This document shows positions 44,001 through 52,839 of a stretch of DNA of 64,000 nucleotides, one piece after another. The position numbers were made by a program, and so were the translations under genes. The DNA comes from Liolophura sinensis (taxonomy: Eukaryota > Mollusca > Polyplacophora > Chitonida > Chitonidae). The stretch is from positions 30,056,402 through 30,120,401 of the forward strand of contig NC_088301.1 of NCBI RefSeq assembly GCF_032854445.1. The letters are read 5' to 3'. The notes under the pieces are model-generated. The model saw only the letters and a program-made list of their open reading frames with translations. It made no database searches and had not been told where the DNA came from. Numbering within the stretch: position 1 is the stretch's first letter; each line of letters opens with the position of its first letter.

Positions 44001-46450
44001 GGCCATTTCTTGTGGAGACTTTGGAGATAGAAGCAGGGGACATGTGTGATGTGAGGACACTACAAATAACCTACAAAAAAGAGGTGTGTATGTCATTCAG
44101 TTGTAAATCCAGTTGTTAACAAATTGATTATCCTTTGGATAATATGACCATTTGGACAATAATCCACATGGTCACATGCTTCAGGCATCTGTATGCACCT
44201 TTGAGTTATCCTTGTTATCTCTTGTGTGTAGCCACAAGTTTGTCTCTTGCATGTGGCCACCTGTGCAGCTCAGGTGTGTCTATTGTATGGGCCACCTGTA
44301 CACCTGGGGTTTGTCTCTTGCGTGAGCCAACTATATACTTTAGGTTTGGTTGTTGTATGGGGCCACCTGTGCGCCTAGGGTTTGCCTCTTGTTTGTGGCC
44401 ACCTGTGCACCTAAGGTTTGCCTCTTGTATGGGGCCAACTGTGAACCTAAGGTTTGCCTCTTGTGTGTGACCACTTGTACACCTCAGGTTTGCCTCTCAT
44501 ATGGGACACCTGTTCACCTGGGGTTTGTCTCTTGCGTGAGCCAGCTATGTACCTTAGGTTTGGTTGTTGTATGGGGCCACCTGTGCACCTAAGGTTTGCC
44601 TCTTGTATGGGGCCACCTGTGCACCTAATGTTTGCCTCTTGTATGGGGCCACCTGTGCACCTAAGGTTTGCCTCTTGTGTGTGACCACCTGTACACCTCA
44701 GGTTTGCCTCTCATATGGGTCACCTGTTCACCTGGGGTTTGTCTCTTGCGTGAGCCAACTATGTACCTTAGGTTTGGTTGTTGTATGGGGCCACCTGTGC
44801 ACCTAAGGTTTGCCTCTTGTGTGTGGCCACCTGTGCACCTAAGGTTTGCCTCTTGTATGGGGCCAACTGTGAACCTAAGGTTTGCTTCTTGTGTGTGACC
44901 ACCTGTACACCTCAGGTTTGCCTCTCATATGGGACACCTGTTCACCTGGGGTTTGTCTCTTGCGTGAGCCAGCTATGTACCTTAGATTTGGTTGTTGTAT
45001 GGGGCCACCTGTGCACCTAAGGTTTGCCTCTTGTGTGTGGCCACCTGTGCACCTAAGGTTTGACTCTTGTATGGGGCCACCTGTGCACCTAGGGTTTGAG
45101 TCTTGCATGGGGCCACCTGTGCACCTAGGGTTTGACTGTTGTATGGGGTCATCTATACTCACTTCAGGTTTGTTTTTTGTGTGTTGCTACCTGTGTACCT
45201 CAGGTTTGTCTCATGTATGGGGATACCTCTACACCTCAGGTTTCAATCTTTGTATGGGCCACCTGTACACTTGCAGTTTGTTTCTTGTAAGAGGTGACCT
45301 TCTGCACCTCGTGCATCTCTCTTGTATACACCAGGTTTGCCTCTCATATGGGACACCTGTTCACCTGGGGTTTGTCTCTTGCGTGAGCCAACTATGTACC
45401 TTAGGTTTGGTTGTTGTATGGGGCCACCTGTGCACCTAGGGTTTGAGTCTTGTATGGGGCCACCTGTGCACCTAGGGTTTGAGTCTTGTATGGGGCCACC
45501 TGTGCACCTAAGGTTTGACTCTTGTATGGGGTCATCTATACTCACTTCAGGTTTGTCTTTTGTGTGTTGCTACCTGTGTACCTCAGGTTTGTCTCATGTA
45601 TGGGGATACCTCTACACCTCAGGTTTCAATCTTTGTAGGGGCCACCTGTACACTTGCAGTTTGTTTCTTGTAAGTGGTGACCTTCTGTACCTCGTGCATG
45701 TCTCTTGTATACACCAGGTTTGTCTCTTGTATGGGGCCACCTGTGCATCCCCGTTTTTTTTCCTGTTTTGGGCGACCTGTGCACCTCAAGTTTGTCTGTT
45801 GTATTAGGGCCACCAGTATGTACACCTCAGACTTGTCTCTTGTATTTGGGCTGTCTGTATGTACACCTCAGGTTCGTCTCCTGTATAAGGTCCACTTGTA
45901 CGTATGCAGCAGGCTTGTCTCTTGTGTAAGGGCCACTTGTACATACTCCGCAGGCTTGTCTCTTGTATAAGGGCCACCTGTATGTACACCTGAGGCTTGT
46001 CTCTTGTATAAGGTCCACCTGTATGTACACCAGAGGCTTGTCTCTTGTATAAGGTCAACCTGTACGTACACTGCAGAGTTGTTTGTAGGATAAGGTCCAC
46101 CTATACGTACACCAGAGGGTTGTCTCTTGTATAAGGGCCACTTGTATGTACACTGCAGGCTTGTCTTTTGTATAAGGTTCACCTGTACATACACCTCAGG
46201 CTTGTCTCTTATATAAGGTCCAGCTGTATATATGCCTAAGGCTTGTTTCTTGTATAAGGTCCACCTGTACGTACACCTCAGACTTGTCTTTTGTATAAGG
46301 TCCACCTGTACGTACACCAGAGGCTGATCTCATGTATACTTCACATATGGGAGACTCCCATCCTATAATAGAAAAAATAACAATAACTAAATGAAAAATT
46401 GTAGCTAATGTCTGACTAATAGCATGGTAACATGATATCAGTATATTTAT

Positions 46451-46496
<46 letters not shown>

Positions 46497-49400
46497 TGGA
46501 TTGATGTTGTACCAGAAAAAATGTTTCACTTATAACTGGTTGTCAGTTTTATTTCTGGAGGAAATTGGATTGCTTGGATAAACCATAAATGTTGCTGAGG
46601 ACATGTGAAATACCAATAAATTACACCATATTAGGGATGGAAGACAAGTGGCCTTTACAAAATGTAAAGGTTTTAGTGATACATAGGTGTATATGTATTA
46701 GCTGATAACAAATCCTACATGTATGCATCAAGGGATAAATGTATGTGTTTCAGCTTTACATATGCCATGTACATGTGTACTGGGTACCTGTCTTGTCATT
46801 TCTTGATATTTGTTACTGCAGGAAGACAAGAAGTTTACAATCAAACAGTTCCTGTGTAAGTTTTGGTCAGATGGCACCCTGTCCTCCAGTGTATCAACTG
46901 GAATCCTGTCTGTACTGGAAGAAGTGGAACGCTGGCAGCAACAGAGTCAGAACAGGCCAATCCTAGTTCACTGCCTGTGGGTATACCTTACATCATAGCT
47001 CTACATTATAAACTACATCTTGTAGTTATAACACTACATCTTAAACTACATCTTGTAGTTATAAGACTACGTTTGAGTCTGCAGTCTGTAGTTATTTGTT
47101 TATTCGATTGGTGTTTTATGCCAAACTCAAGAATATTTCACTTATATAATGGCGGCCAGCATTATGGTGATAGGAAACTGGGCAGAGCCCTGGGCAAATC
47201 CGTCACCATCCACATGTTGCTGACAGACCTACAGCCTGTAGCTATTACTCTACATTTGAATCTACATCCTGTAGTTATAATCTTACGTTTAAATCTACAA
47301 CCTTTAGTTATAACCCTACCTTTGAATCTACAGCATAGTTATAAACTTACATTTAAATCTACGTTCTGTAGTTATTACCCTTCATCTAAAACACACAGCC
47401 TGTAGTTTTAACCTTACATCTGAATTTACAGAGTGTAGTTATAACCCTACATCTGAATCTAATCTGTAGTTATGACCCTAATCCACAACCTGAAGTTATT
47501 GTACTACATCATAACCCTAGAACCAGTCCCACAGCCTGTAGTTACAACCCTACATCTGAATATAGCCTGTAGTTAATCCCTAATCTACAATGTACTACAT
47601 CATAACCCTAGAACCAATCTCACGGCCTGTAGTTACAACCCTACATCTGAATATAATCTGTAGTTAATCCCTAATCTACAACCTGAAGTTATTGTACTAC
47701 ATCATAACCCTAGAACCAATCCCACAACCTGTAGTTACAACCCTACATCTGAATATAATCTGTAGTTAATCCCTAATCCACAACCTAAAGTTATTATACT
47801 ACATCATAACCCTGGAACCAATCCCACAGCCTGTAGTTACAACCCTATATCTGAATATAATCTGTAGTTAATCCCTAATCTACAACCTGAAGTTATTGTA
47901 CTATATCATAACCCTAGAACCAATCCCACAGCCTGTAGTTACAACCCTAGAACCAATCTCACGGCCTGTAGTTACAACCCTACATCTGAATATAATCTGT
48001 AGTTAATCCCTAATCTACAACCTGAAGTTATTGTACTACATCATAACCCTAGAACCAATCCCACAGCCTGTAGTTACAACCCTACATCTGAATATAATCT
48101 GTAGTTAATCCCTGATCTACAACCTGAAGTTATTGTACTACATCATAACCCTAGAACCAATTCCACAGCCTGTAGTTACAACCCTACATCTGAATCTAAT
48201 CTGTAGTTAATCCCTGATCTACAACCTGAAGTTATTGTACTACATCATAACCCTAGAACCAATCCCACAGCCTGTAGTTACAACAGTACATCTGGGTATA
48301 ATCTGTAGTTAATCCCTAATCCACAGCCAGAAGTTATTATACTACATCATAACCCTATATCTATATTTCCAAATCTACAGCCCGTAATTATAACCATAAT
48401 CCATAAGCTGTAGTTATAACCTACATCTGGAATTTACAAAGTGTAGTTGTAACCTTAATCTAGAGATCTAGTTATAATATTCCATTTTATTCCAAAGTCT
48501 GGTAAACCTAATCCACAAGCTATAATTATTATGCTAATCGTCAGCCTATAGTTGTAATGCTAATCCACAACCTATACGTGCATTTATAATCCTGCCCCCT
48601 AATCCAGAGCCTGCAGTTATAATCTTAAATTTTAATCTGGATCCAGATAAACCAAATCTGTAACCTATAATTATAACCCAAGTCCATAGCCTGCAATTGT
48701 AATTATACGCAGTGAGAGCAAGCCAAGGCTTATCCACAAACTAGAAGAGACTTCATTGAGTACTGATGGTGTTTGATAATGCTAGAGACCTCCAGTACTG
48801 CATCCAGAAACCAGTCCACAAGTGAGCACACTACTGCTTAAGACTGCAGTATTGTACTGTATTTGTGCAGGCACTTTGATACTGTGCTGACTCCACATAT
48901 TGGGTATGTCTATTTGGTCCTATTACCAAATCTCTGTATCTCAAAAAGTACAGCATATATTGATCTGGAGTTTTACCTGCATGTAAAGAACAGTGGCACA
49001 GTGTTCCACTGCTGATGCTCTGTGTGCGTATTAATTACAGCAAATTACCAAATTCATGATTTCAGTACTTTATGTATTGAGCTGAAGTTTGGCATTCATG
49101 TGTTAAATCTAAGTTAGAAGTCCGTCTAATGTCATTGTCTGTACTAGTGAAGGTTGATGGGATATGTATCGTCATGATCACAGAGACGGTGTTACAAAGA
49201 GTGGCTTGTTCTGTGTGGCCTCGTCTGTCCGAGAGCGACTAAAGGTGGACCAAGAAGTGAATATCCTGCAGACTGTCAAACAGATGAGGATCCACAGACC
49301 TGAAATCATCACAGATCTGGTACAGTACACTGTTCATGAAAGATTCACTTCAACATTGTTGAGGATGTACAGCATAAGCATCCAGTCTTGTGTCTGCATG

Positions 49401-52400
49401 TATGAAGGTGTGGTGTGTGCCAGATGTCGTGAGATGGGTGGTGTGTGACAGATGTGTGTGACAGATGTTGTGAAATGAATGGTGTCTGGTGGATGTGTGT
49501 TGCAGATGTTGTGAGATGGGTGGTGTCTGGTAGATGTGAGTGGCAGATGTGAGATGAGTGGTGTCTGGTAGATGTGAGTGGCAGATGTGAGATGGGTGGT
49601 GTCTGGTAGATGTGTGTGGCAGATGTTGTGCGATGGATGGTGTTTGACAGATGTGTGTGACAGATGTTGTGAAATGGGTGGTGTGTGACAGATGTTGTGA
49701 GATAGGTGGTGTCTGGCAGATGTGTGTGGCAGACGTGAGATGAGTGGTGCCTGGCAGATGTTGTGAGATGGGTGGTGTCTGGAAGATGTGTGTGGCAGAT
49801 GTTGTGCGATGGATGGTGTTTGACAGATGTGTGTGACAGATGTTGTGAAATGGGTGGTGTGTGACAGATGTTGTGAGATAGGTGGTGTCTGGCAGATGTG
49901 TGTGGCAGATGTGAGATGAGTGGTGCCTGGCAGATGTTGTGAGATGGGTGGTGTCTGGCAGATGTGTGTGGCAGATGTTATGAGATGGGTGGTGTTTGAC
50001 AGATGTGTGTGGCAGATGTTGTGACATGGGTGGTGTTTGACATGTTGTGAGAAGGGTGGTGTCTGGTAGATGTGTGGGTCCGATGTCATGAGATGAGTGA
50101 TGGGTGGTGTGTGACAGATGTTGTGAAATGGGTGTTGTCTGGTAGATGCGTGTTACAGATGTTATGAAATGGGTGGTGCTTGACAGTTGTGTGTGATAGA
50201 TGTTGTGAAATGGGTGGTGTCTTCCAGATGTGTGTGGCAGATGTTGTGAGATGAGTGGTGTCTGGCAAATGTTGTGAGATGAGATGGTTGGTGTTTGACA
50301 GATGTGTGTGGCAGATGTTGTGAGATTGGTGGTGTTTGACAGATGTTGTGAGATAGGTGGTGTGTGATGCATGTATGGCAGATGTTGTGAGACTGGGGGT
50401 GTGTGATACGTGTATGGCAGATGTCATGAGACTGGTGGTGTGTGATATGTGTATGGCAGATGTGAGACTGGTGGTGTATGGCAGATGTGAGACTGGTGGT
50501 GTGTGATACATGTATGGCAGATGTCATGAGGCTGGTGGTGTGTGATATGTGTATGGCAGATGTCCTGAGACTGGTGGTGTGTGATATGTGTATGGCAGAT
50601 ATCGTGAGACTGGTGGTGTGTGATATGTGTATGGCAGATGTCCTGAGACTGGTGGTGTGTGATATGTGTATGGCAGATATCGTGAGACTGGTGGTGTGTG
50701 ATACGTGTATGGCAGATGTCATGAGGCTGGTGGTGTGTGATATGTGTATGGCAAATGTCATGAGGCTGGTGGTGTGTGATATGTGTATGGTAGATGTCCT
50801 GAGACTGGTGGTGTGTGATATGTGTATGGCAGATATCGTGAGACTGGTGGTGTGTGATACGTGTATGGTAGATGTCCTGAGACTGGTGGTGTGTGATATG
50901 TGTATGGTAGATGTCCTGAGACTGGTGGTGTGTGATATGTGTATGGCAGATGTCGTGACTCTGGTGGTGTAAAGCAGATGTTGTGAGACTGGTTGTGTGT
51001 GATATAGGTATGGAAGATGTCGTGAGACTGGTGGTGTATGGCAGACGTTGTGAGACATGGGTTGTGTGGCAGACAGTTGTGAGACTGGTGGTGTCTGGCA
51101 GATGTGAGACATGGGTTGTGTGGCAGATGTTGTGAGGCATGGGTTGTGTGGTGGACTTGGTATTGTTGTGGATGTAGTTTTGTGGCTGGGTAATGGTCAC
51201 GTGGCAGGGTCAGGGTTACATGTGTGGAGGGATTGCGGTCACGTGTGTGGGGGTCACTGTCACATGTGTGGCAGTCAAGGGAGGAGTCACATGTGTCAGG
51301 GTGGTCATGTATGTGATGTGTGAGGTGGATCTTGTGGCAGACTGTGTTTGATAGATCTCATGGCAGGGGTGGTATGTGGCAGAGGTGATGGTAGTGTGGG
51401 AGTGATGTAGTGTGATGAGTGGTGTGGGACTGATGTGTTATGATGAGTGGTTTGGGACTGACATGGTGTGATGAGTGGTGTGATGAGTGGTGTGAGACTG
51501 ATGTGGTGTGGGACTGATGTGGTGTGATGAGTGGTGTGGGACTGTTGTGGTGTGATGGATGGTATGAGACTGATGTGGTGTGATGAGTGGTGTGGGACTG
51601 ATGTGGTGTGACGGATGATGTGGGACTTGTGGTGTGGGACTGATGTGGTGTGATGGGTGGTGTGGGACTGATGTGATGTGGGACTGATGTAGTGTGGGAC
51701 TGATGTGGGACTGTTGTGGTGTGATGGATGGTATGAGACTGATGTGGTGTGATGAGTGGTGTGGGACTGATGTGGTGTGATGGATAGAGTGGGACTGATG
51801 TGGTGTGATGGATGGTGTGAGACTGATGTGTTGTGATGAGTCATGTGGGACTGATGTGGTGTGGGACTGATGTGGTGTGATGGGTGGTGTGACAGGCTCA
51901 CTGCCACATCCCTGTGTGAAATATACATAAGCTCTAATAGTCACCAGACAACAGTATTGAAGCAGCTATAAAATTTAATGTTTATTGTACTCTTTTAGTT
52001 GAAGGCTATTGCTGCTGTTTGGAGAAGCCAAATTCAGACATGTCTAGCTTCTTTGATTAGGATATTGAAGTACAGTTAACATGTAAGGAGGATTTAACTG
52101 TCCATCCTGTACAGACATAATGCTGTTTGTTTGTGTGTCCAAGGGGTTGTCACCACCTGTAGTGTGTTTTCACTCTCGTCTGGGAGATGATTAAAGCTAA
52201 AAAGTCCAAAAAACAAATAACTAATTTTCACTGATTTTGCCGAAGGGAAATATGGTAGGACTGGAACTCGGAGAATGAAGTAAAGAAACATGTAACTAAA
52301 TATTATGAATTTGATAACAGATCTAATGTTTTTAACATTTACAGGAGCAGTTCAGGTTTCTCCACAAACTTGTCTTGGCTTACTTGGAGAGCTTCCAAAC

Positions 52401-52419
52401 TTACTCCAACTTCAAATGA
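28957..52419 (+). CDS. Receptor-type protein tyrosine phosphatase, tandem domains, 5' part missing
   Basis: Gene-level entry: eleven exons at 28957-29054, 31413-31538, 32351-32502, 34756-34891, 35798-35947, 38128-38227, 39140-39213, 42922-43062, 43961-44083, 46822-46976 and 49184-49319, plus the twelfth, terminal exon 52345-52419. All phases join without a break. Domain 1 (from the QGP region onward) has KCEQYWP, the WPD loop [10 protein letters not shown], the P-loop [10 protein letters not shown] split over two exons, and the Q-loop MIQTQEQY, so it should hydrolyse phosphotyrosine. Domain 2 keeps the fold but has WSD for WPD and HCLDGVTKSG, with Lys for the phosphate-binding Arg, so it is a pseudophosphatase, as in many tandem receptor phosphatases. 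The first part of domain 1 and the transmembrane and extracellular regions are absent upstream. Product acts in the cytoplasm on the inner membrane face if a transmembrane exon exists elsewhere. Confidence 0.9.
29045..29185. repeat. 30-bp tandem repeat copying the exon end and splice donor
   Basis: 'aggatatgaaggtacagagc' then 'catttaatat' starts inside the exon and repeats about five times with decay. The second copy (donor at 29085) is an exact GATATGAAG|GTACAG match, so two equal donors exist. Use of the second would add ten codons with a TAG. Confidence 0.85.
29190..31194. other. PTP intron, unique AT-rich sequence
   Basis: No exons seen between the first and second visible phosphatase exons. 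A minus-strand search for the receptor-tail gene's transmembrane exon gave no convincing candidate; 29474-29671 has a hydrophobic stretch without good splice context. Confidence 0.45.
31195..31345 (+). mobile_element. SINE family 1, 5'-truncated
   Basis: Contains 'ctgcagatggtcgtgtg', 'taatgctcgccgccgttgtg', 'tattgagtacagtgtaaagc' and an 'aaataaataaat' tail, matching the 3' two-thirds of the copy at 33868-34075. It lies 70 bp before the next phosphatase exon. Confidence 0.85.
31413..31538 (+). CDS. PTP domain 1 exon (KCEQYWP)
   Basis: 126 bp, 42 codons, phase 0-0; acceptor 'ttgttttcag', donor 'gtaagg'. Encodes [20 protein letters not shown] and onward to VLQLRHAN, the KC..YWP landmark of PTP domains. 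Confidence 0.93.
31795..32000 (+). repeat. Dispersed interspersed repeat, copy 2
   Basis: Inverted relative to 1500-1700; shares 'gttttcagttctatccaaaac', 'caacctaaactgtctgtgtgg' and 'aaatcttggacccaat'. Located in a PTP intron. Confidence 0.65.
32351..32502 (+). CDS. PTP domain 1 exon with WPD loop
   Basis: 152 bp, acceptor 'ttttctcag', donor 'gtatat'. Encodes [20 protein letters not shown], then [15 protein letters not shown] and GPVVVHC plus two bases of the Ser codon. Carries the general-acid Asp of WPD and the catalytic Cys. Confidence 0.95.
32820..33118. repeat. 33-bp minisatellite, about 9 copies
   Basis: Units 'gagtggtagtggtacacagatatcccatcgtcc' with small variants. Reading frames on both strands across it are repeat artefacts. 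Intronic to the phosphatase gene. Confidence 0.96.
33868..34075 (+). mobile_element. SINE family 1, full length
   Basis: tRNA-like head 'ctccgtggctcagtcggtta' then 'gcgcgctagcgcag', body with 'gacccaggagcctctcacc' and 'ctgcggatggtcgtgggtt', 3' end 'tcttgagtatggcgtaaaac' and an AAATA tail. Flanked by 12-bp direct repeats TACGGGAGGGGA (33856-33867) and TACAGGAGGGGA (34076-34087), one mismatch. Confidence 0.92.
34215..34556 (+). mobile_element. SINE family 3, full length with 13-bp target-site duplication
   Basis: Perfect 13-bp direct repeats TGTTAGGGTGTCA at 34202-34214 and 34557-34569. tRNA-like head 'gcttcggtggcctaatggtt' (A box) and 'ggttcaaacccgg' (B box), body 'ccaaagactttaaaaatggt' and 'gaggttagagcaagg', 3' end 'catcttcatatgactgaaaa'. 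This is a transposed element, not a functional tRNA gene. Confidence 0.92.
34756..34891 (+). CDS. PTP domain 1 exon with P-loop ([10 protein letters not shown])
   Basis: 136 bp, acceptor 'tctgttatcag', donor 'gtgagt'. First base completes the Ser codon of HCS; then [20 protein letters not shown] through [12 protein letters not shown]. Cys, Arg and the Q-loop Gln are intact, so domain 1 should be catalytic. Confidence 0.95.
34916..35160 (+). mobile_element. SINE family 1 copy, 24 bp after an exon donor
   Basis: Diverged head 'gtctctgtgctctagtggtt', then 'gacccaggaacctctcatta', 'ctgcagatggtcgaggg' and 'tcttgagtgtggtataaaac' with an AAATA tail. It begins only 24 bp past the end of the P-loop exon, leaving the donor intact. 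Confidence 0.85.
35533..35680 (-). mobile_element. SINE family 1 copy (diverged)
   Basis: Minus strand: head 'ggtgggcgcaataacccaa', 'gcctctcactaatggctgtc', 'atgctggcttcctttccagc', and an (AAATA)n tail at the left end. It ends about 100 bp before the next exon's acceptor. Confidence 0.75.
35798..35947 (+). CDS. PTP domain 1-2 linker exon
   Basis: 150 bp, 50 codons, phase 0-0; acceptor 'tctgttcag', donor 'gtatag'. Encodes [20 protein letters not shown], then a linker ending [12 protein letters not shown]. The QYQFLHEAL helix closes domain 1. Confidence 0.93.
36385..37190. repeat. 32-bp minisatellite, about 25 copies
   Basis: Units 'cttcatggtcatcactgaagcagcagccacag' (32 bp) in a PTP intron. 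Most variants are single-base changes (gtcatc/gtgatc, cacag/ctg). High homogeneity suggests recent expansion. Confidence 0.97.
37191..38127. other. PTP intron, nothing recognised
   Basis: Unique AT-rich sequence without supported features between the minisatellite and the first domain 2 exon. Confidence 0.45.
38128..38227 (+). CDS. PTP domain 2, first exon
   Basis: 100 bp, acceptor 'ttctccccag', donor 'gttccg'. Encodes [20 protein letters not shown], then [13 protein letters not shown] plus one base. NKSKNRS is the counterpart of the pTyr-loop KNRY, here with Ser for Tyr, an early sign that domain 2 is degenerate. Confidence 0.9.
39043..39090. repeat. 22-bp duplication
   Basis: Two copies of 'ccagaactcccctaggtgagg' lie about 50 bp before the next exon's acceptor. 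Confidence 0.85.
39140..39213 (+). CDS. PTP domain 2 exon (YINA)
   Basis: 74 bp, acceptor 'tgttttacag', donor 'gtgagt'. Encodes (A)[30 protein letters not shown] is the standard PTP strand. Phase joins the previous exon (G|CC). Confidence 0.9.
39214..42921. other. Large PTP intron with internal low-copy duplications
   Basis: Mostly unique. Diverged duplicated segments include 39528 against 40540 ('catatcttgaaaa', 'ggagaatcatg'), 41188-41260 against 42410-42480 ('cagggcttcac', 'agaataatgcctt'), a repeat of about 70 bp at 40840-40985 ('ttttctgttaagcttctatt') and a 43-bp three-copy repeat at 41731-41860 ('taaatacttacaaagcaaac'). No exons or RNA genes were supported. Confidence 0.5.
41731..41860. 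repeat. 43-bp tandem repeat, 3 copies
   Basis: 'taaatacttacaaagcaaac' recurs at 41731, 41774 and 41817 (period 43), with 'ataatacaatatatgtgtac' completing the unit. Confidence 0.93.
42922..43062 (+). CDS. PTP domain 2 exon (LTQTPLP..DFWRLV)
   Basis: 141 bp, 47 codons, phase 0-0; acceptor 'ttatgcacag', donor 'gtaagt'. Encodes [20 protein letters not shown], then [10 protein letters not shown] and [14 protein letters not shown]. Confidence 0.94.
43961..44083 (+). CDS. PTP domain 2 exon (KYWP)
   Basis: 123 bp, 41 codons, phase 0-0; acceptor 'tgttggacag', donor 'gtgtgt'. Encodes [20 protein letters not shown] through TLQITYKKE. Confidence 0.93.
44225..45790. repeat. 36-bp minisatellite with 214-bp and 383-bp higher-order units
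   Basis: Monomers like 'gtatggggccacctgtgcac' then 'ctaaggtttgcctctt' (35-36 bp). Six monomers form a 214-bp unit repeated from about 44350, 44564 and 44778. Further right, a different set of monomers is duplicated with a 383-bp offset ('acttcaggttt' at 45161 and 45544). It lies in a PTP intron. Cys/Gly/Pro-rich open frames on both strands follow from the repeat. Confidence 0.95.
45790..46330. repeat. 39-40-bp minisatellite adjoining the 36-bp array
   Basis: Units such as 'gcttgtctcttgtataaggt' then 'ccacctgtatgtacacctga'. Related to the 36-bp monomer ('ccacctgt', 'gtctcttgta') and probably derived from it. Confidence 0.93.
46453..46492. repeat. (TA)n microsatellite
   Basis: About 40 bp of TA in the PTP intron. 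Confidence 0.96.
46822..46976 (+). CDS. PTP domain 2 exon with degenerate WPD (WSD) and HC
   Basis: 155 bp, acceptor 'gttactgcag', donor 'gtgggt'. Encodes [20 protein letters not shown], then [14 protein letters not shown] and RPILVHC plus two bases. WSD replaces WPD; the Cys is kept. Confidence 0.93.
46985..48480. repeat. About 102-bp higher-order minisatellite
   Basis: Main unit about 102 bp: 'cctgtagttacaaccctaca', 'tctgaatataatctgtagtt', 'aatccctaatctacaacctg', 'aagttattgtactacatcat', 'aaccctagaaccaatcccac'. The unit itself is built from shorter 'ctgtagttataaccctacat' submonomers visible at both edges. A SINE (47097-47240) interrupts the left edge. It fills the intron before the P-loop exon of domain 2. 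Confidence 0.95.
47097..47240 (-). mobile_element. SINE family 1, 5'-truncated, inside the minisatellite
   Basis: Minus strand: 'caacatgtggatggtgacgg', 'taatgctggccgccattat', 'tcttgagtttggcataaaac' and an 'aataaac' tail. It sits between submonomers of the surrounding repeat. Confidence 0.85.
49184..49319 (+). CDS. PTP domain 2 exon with degenerate P-loop (DGVTKSG)
   Basis: 136 bp, acceptor 'atgatcacag', donor 'gtacag'. The first base completes Leu; then [34 protein letters not shown] and EIITDL. Combined with the previous exon the loop reads HCLDGVTKSG: Lys replaces the Arg needed to bind phosphate. Confidence 0.93.
49430..50395. repeat. 28-31-bp minisatellite (CAGATGTTGTGAGATGGGTGGTGTCTGG)
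   Basis: Starts about 110 bp after the exon donor. Units 'gtgtgtggcagatgttgtga' then 'gatgggtggtgtctg'-like variants. Segments of several units are duplicated (around 49640-49740 and 49820-49920). Minus-strand frames (His/Thr/Ser/Pro) are repeat translations. Confidence 0.95.
50395..51070. repeat. 39-bp minisatellite
   Basis: Units 'gactggtggtgtgtgatatg' then 'tgtatggcagatgtcctga' (39 bp), open in all frames on both strands. Evolved from the neighbouring 28-31-bp monomer. Confidence 0.95.
51070..51900. repeat. Related GT-rich minisatellite (GTGTGGGACTGATGTGGTGTGATGAGTG)
   Basis: Degenerate transition (51070-51400), then a clear array of 'gtgtgggactgatgtggtgt' and 'gatgagtg' units from about 51410. 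Continuous with the two preceding arrays in the last PTP intron, so about 2.5 kb of that 3-kb intron is satellite. Confidence 0.92.
52345..52419 (+). CDS. PTP terminal exon
   Basis: Acceptor 'aacatttacag', then [24 protein letters not shown] and TGA at 52417-52419. The [15 protein letters not shown] helix is the C-terminal helix of PTP domain 2, so the protein ends right after the domain, as in most receptor phosphatases. Confidence 0.94.
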   Translation, partial: EQFRFLHKLVLAYLESFQTYSNFK

Positions 52420-52577
52420 ATCCAGTCAGGACTTTCCTGGAGACTCGTTGGGGCTCTCTTCTGCAGGTTTTGTAAAATTGACTGCATAATATTGACTTTG
52501 ATTTCTTTACATGATGCTCTGTATGCATATATTTTTTGCTTTCACCTCAGTTTGTAAGGATTGTAATTATTTTAAAA

Positions 52578-52583
52578 AATAAA
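52578..52583 (+). terminator. Candidate polyadenylation signal of the PTP gene
   Basis: AATAAA, 159 bp after the stop codon, in an AT-rich context. Others occur further downstream (about 54160), so the actual site is not certain. Confidence 0.4.
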
Positions 52584-52822
52584 TATTATATCTATTATAT
52601 ATGGTATTTCATATAAAATATTTGGTGTACAAATCAGTTCTTAATATTTTTATTAAACTATAGTTTTAAATTTTAAACTATTGTCAATTGCTCAGTAGGT
52701 TTTAGTTATTCTTTTCTGTTGTTATACCCTTGTAAAACAGGGCAAGGATTATATCTTCGCAATTTCCATTATTACTTGATCCCCTTCTGGTGCTGGAGGG
52801 TGCAATATGTGTAGAACCCCTC

Positions 52823-52838
52823 GGGGGGGGGGGGGGGG
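52823..52838. repeat. (G)16 homopolymer
   Basis: Sixteen consecutive G, the longest G run in the window; length could be a sequencing artefact. Confidence 0.95.
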
Positions 52839-52839
52839 A

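Noticed and set aside
44135-46317. Cys/Gly/Pro-rich repetitive frames on both strands
   Set aside because: Generated by the 36-40-bp satellite in a PTP intron; the phosphatase exons on either side splice over it in phase.
49334-51944. Long minus-strand open frames (up to 340 codons) rich in His, Thr, Ser, Pro and Gln
   Set aside because: They are translations of GT-rich minisatellites open in several frames on both strands, with no start context, splice logic or domain.
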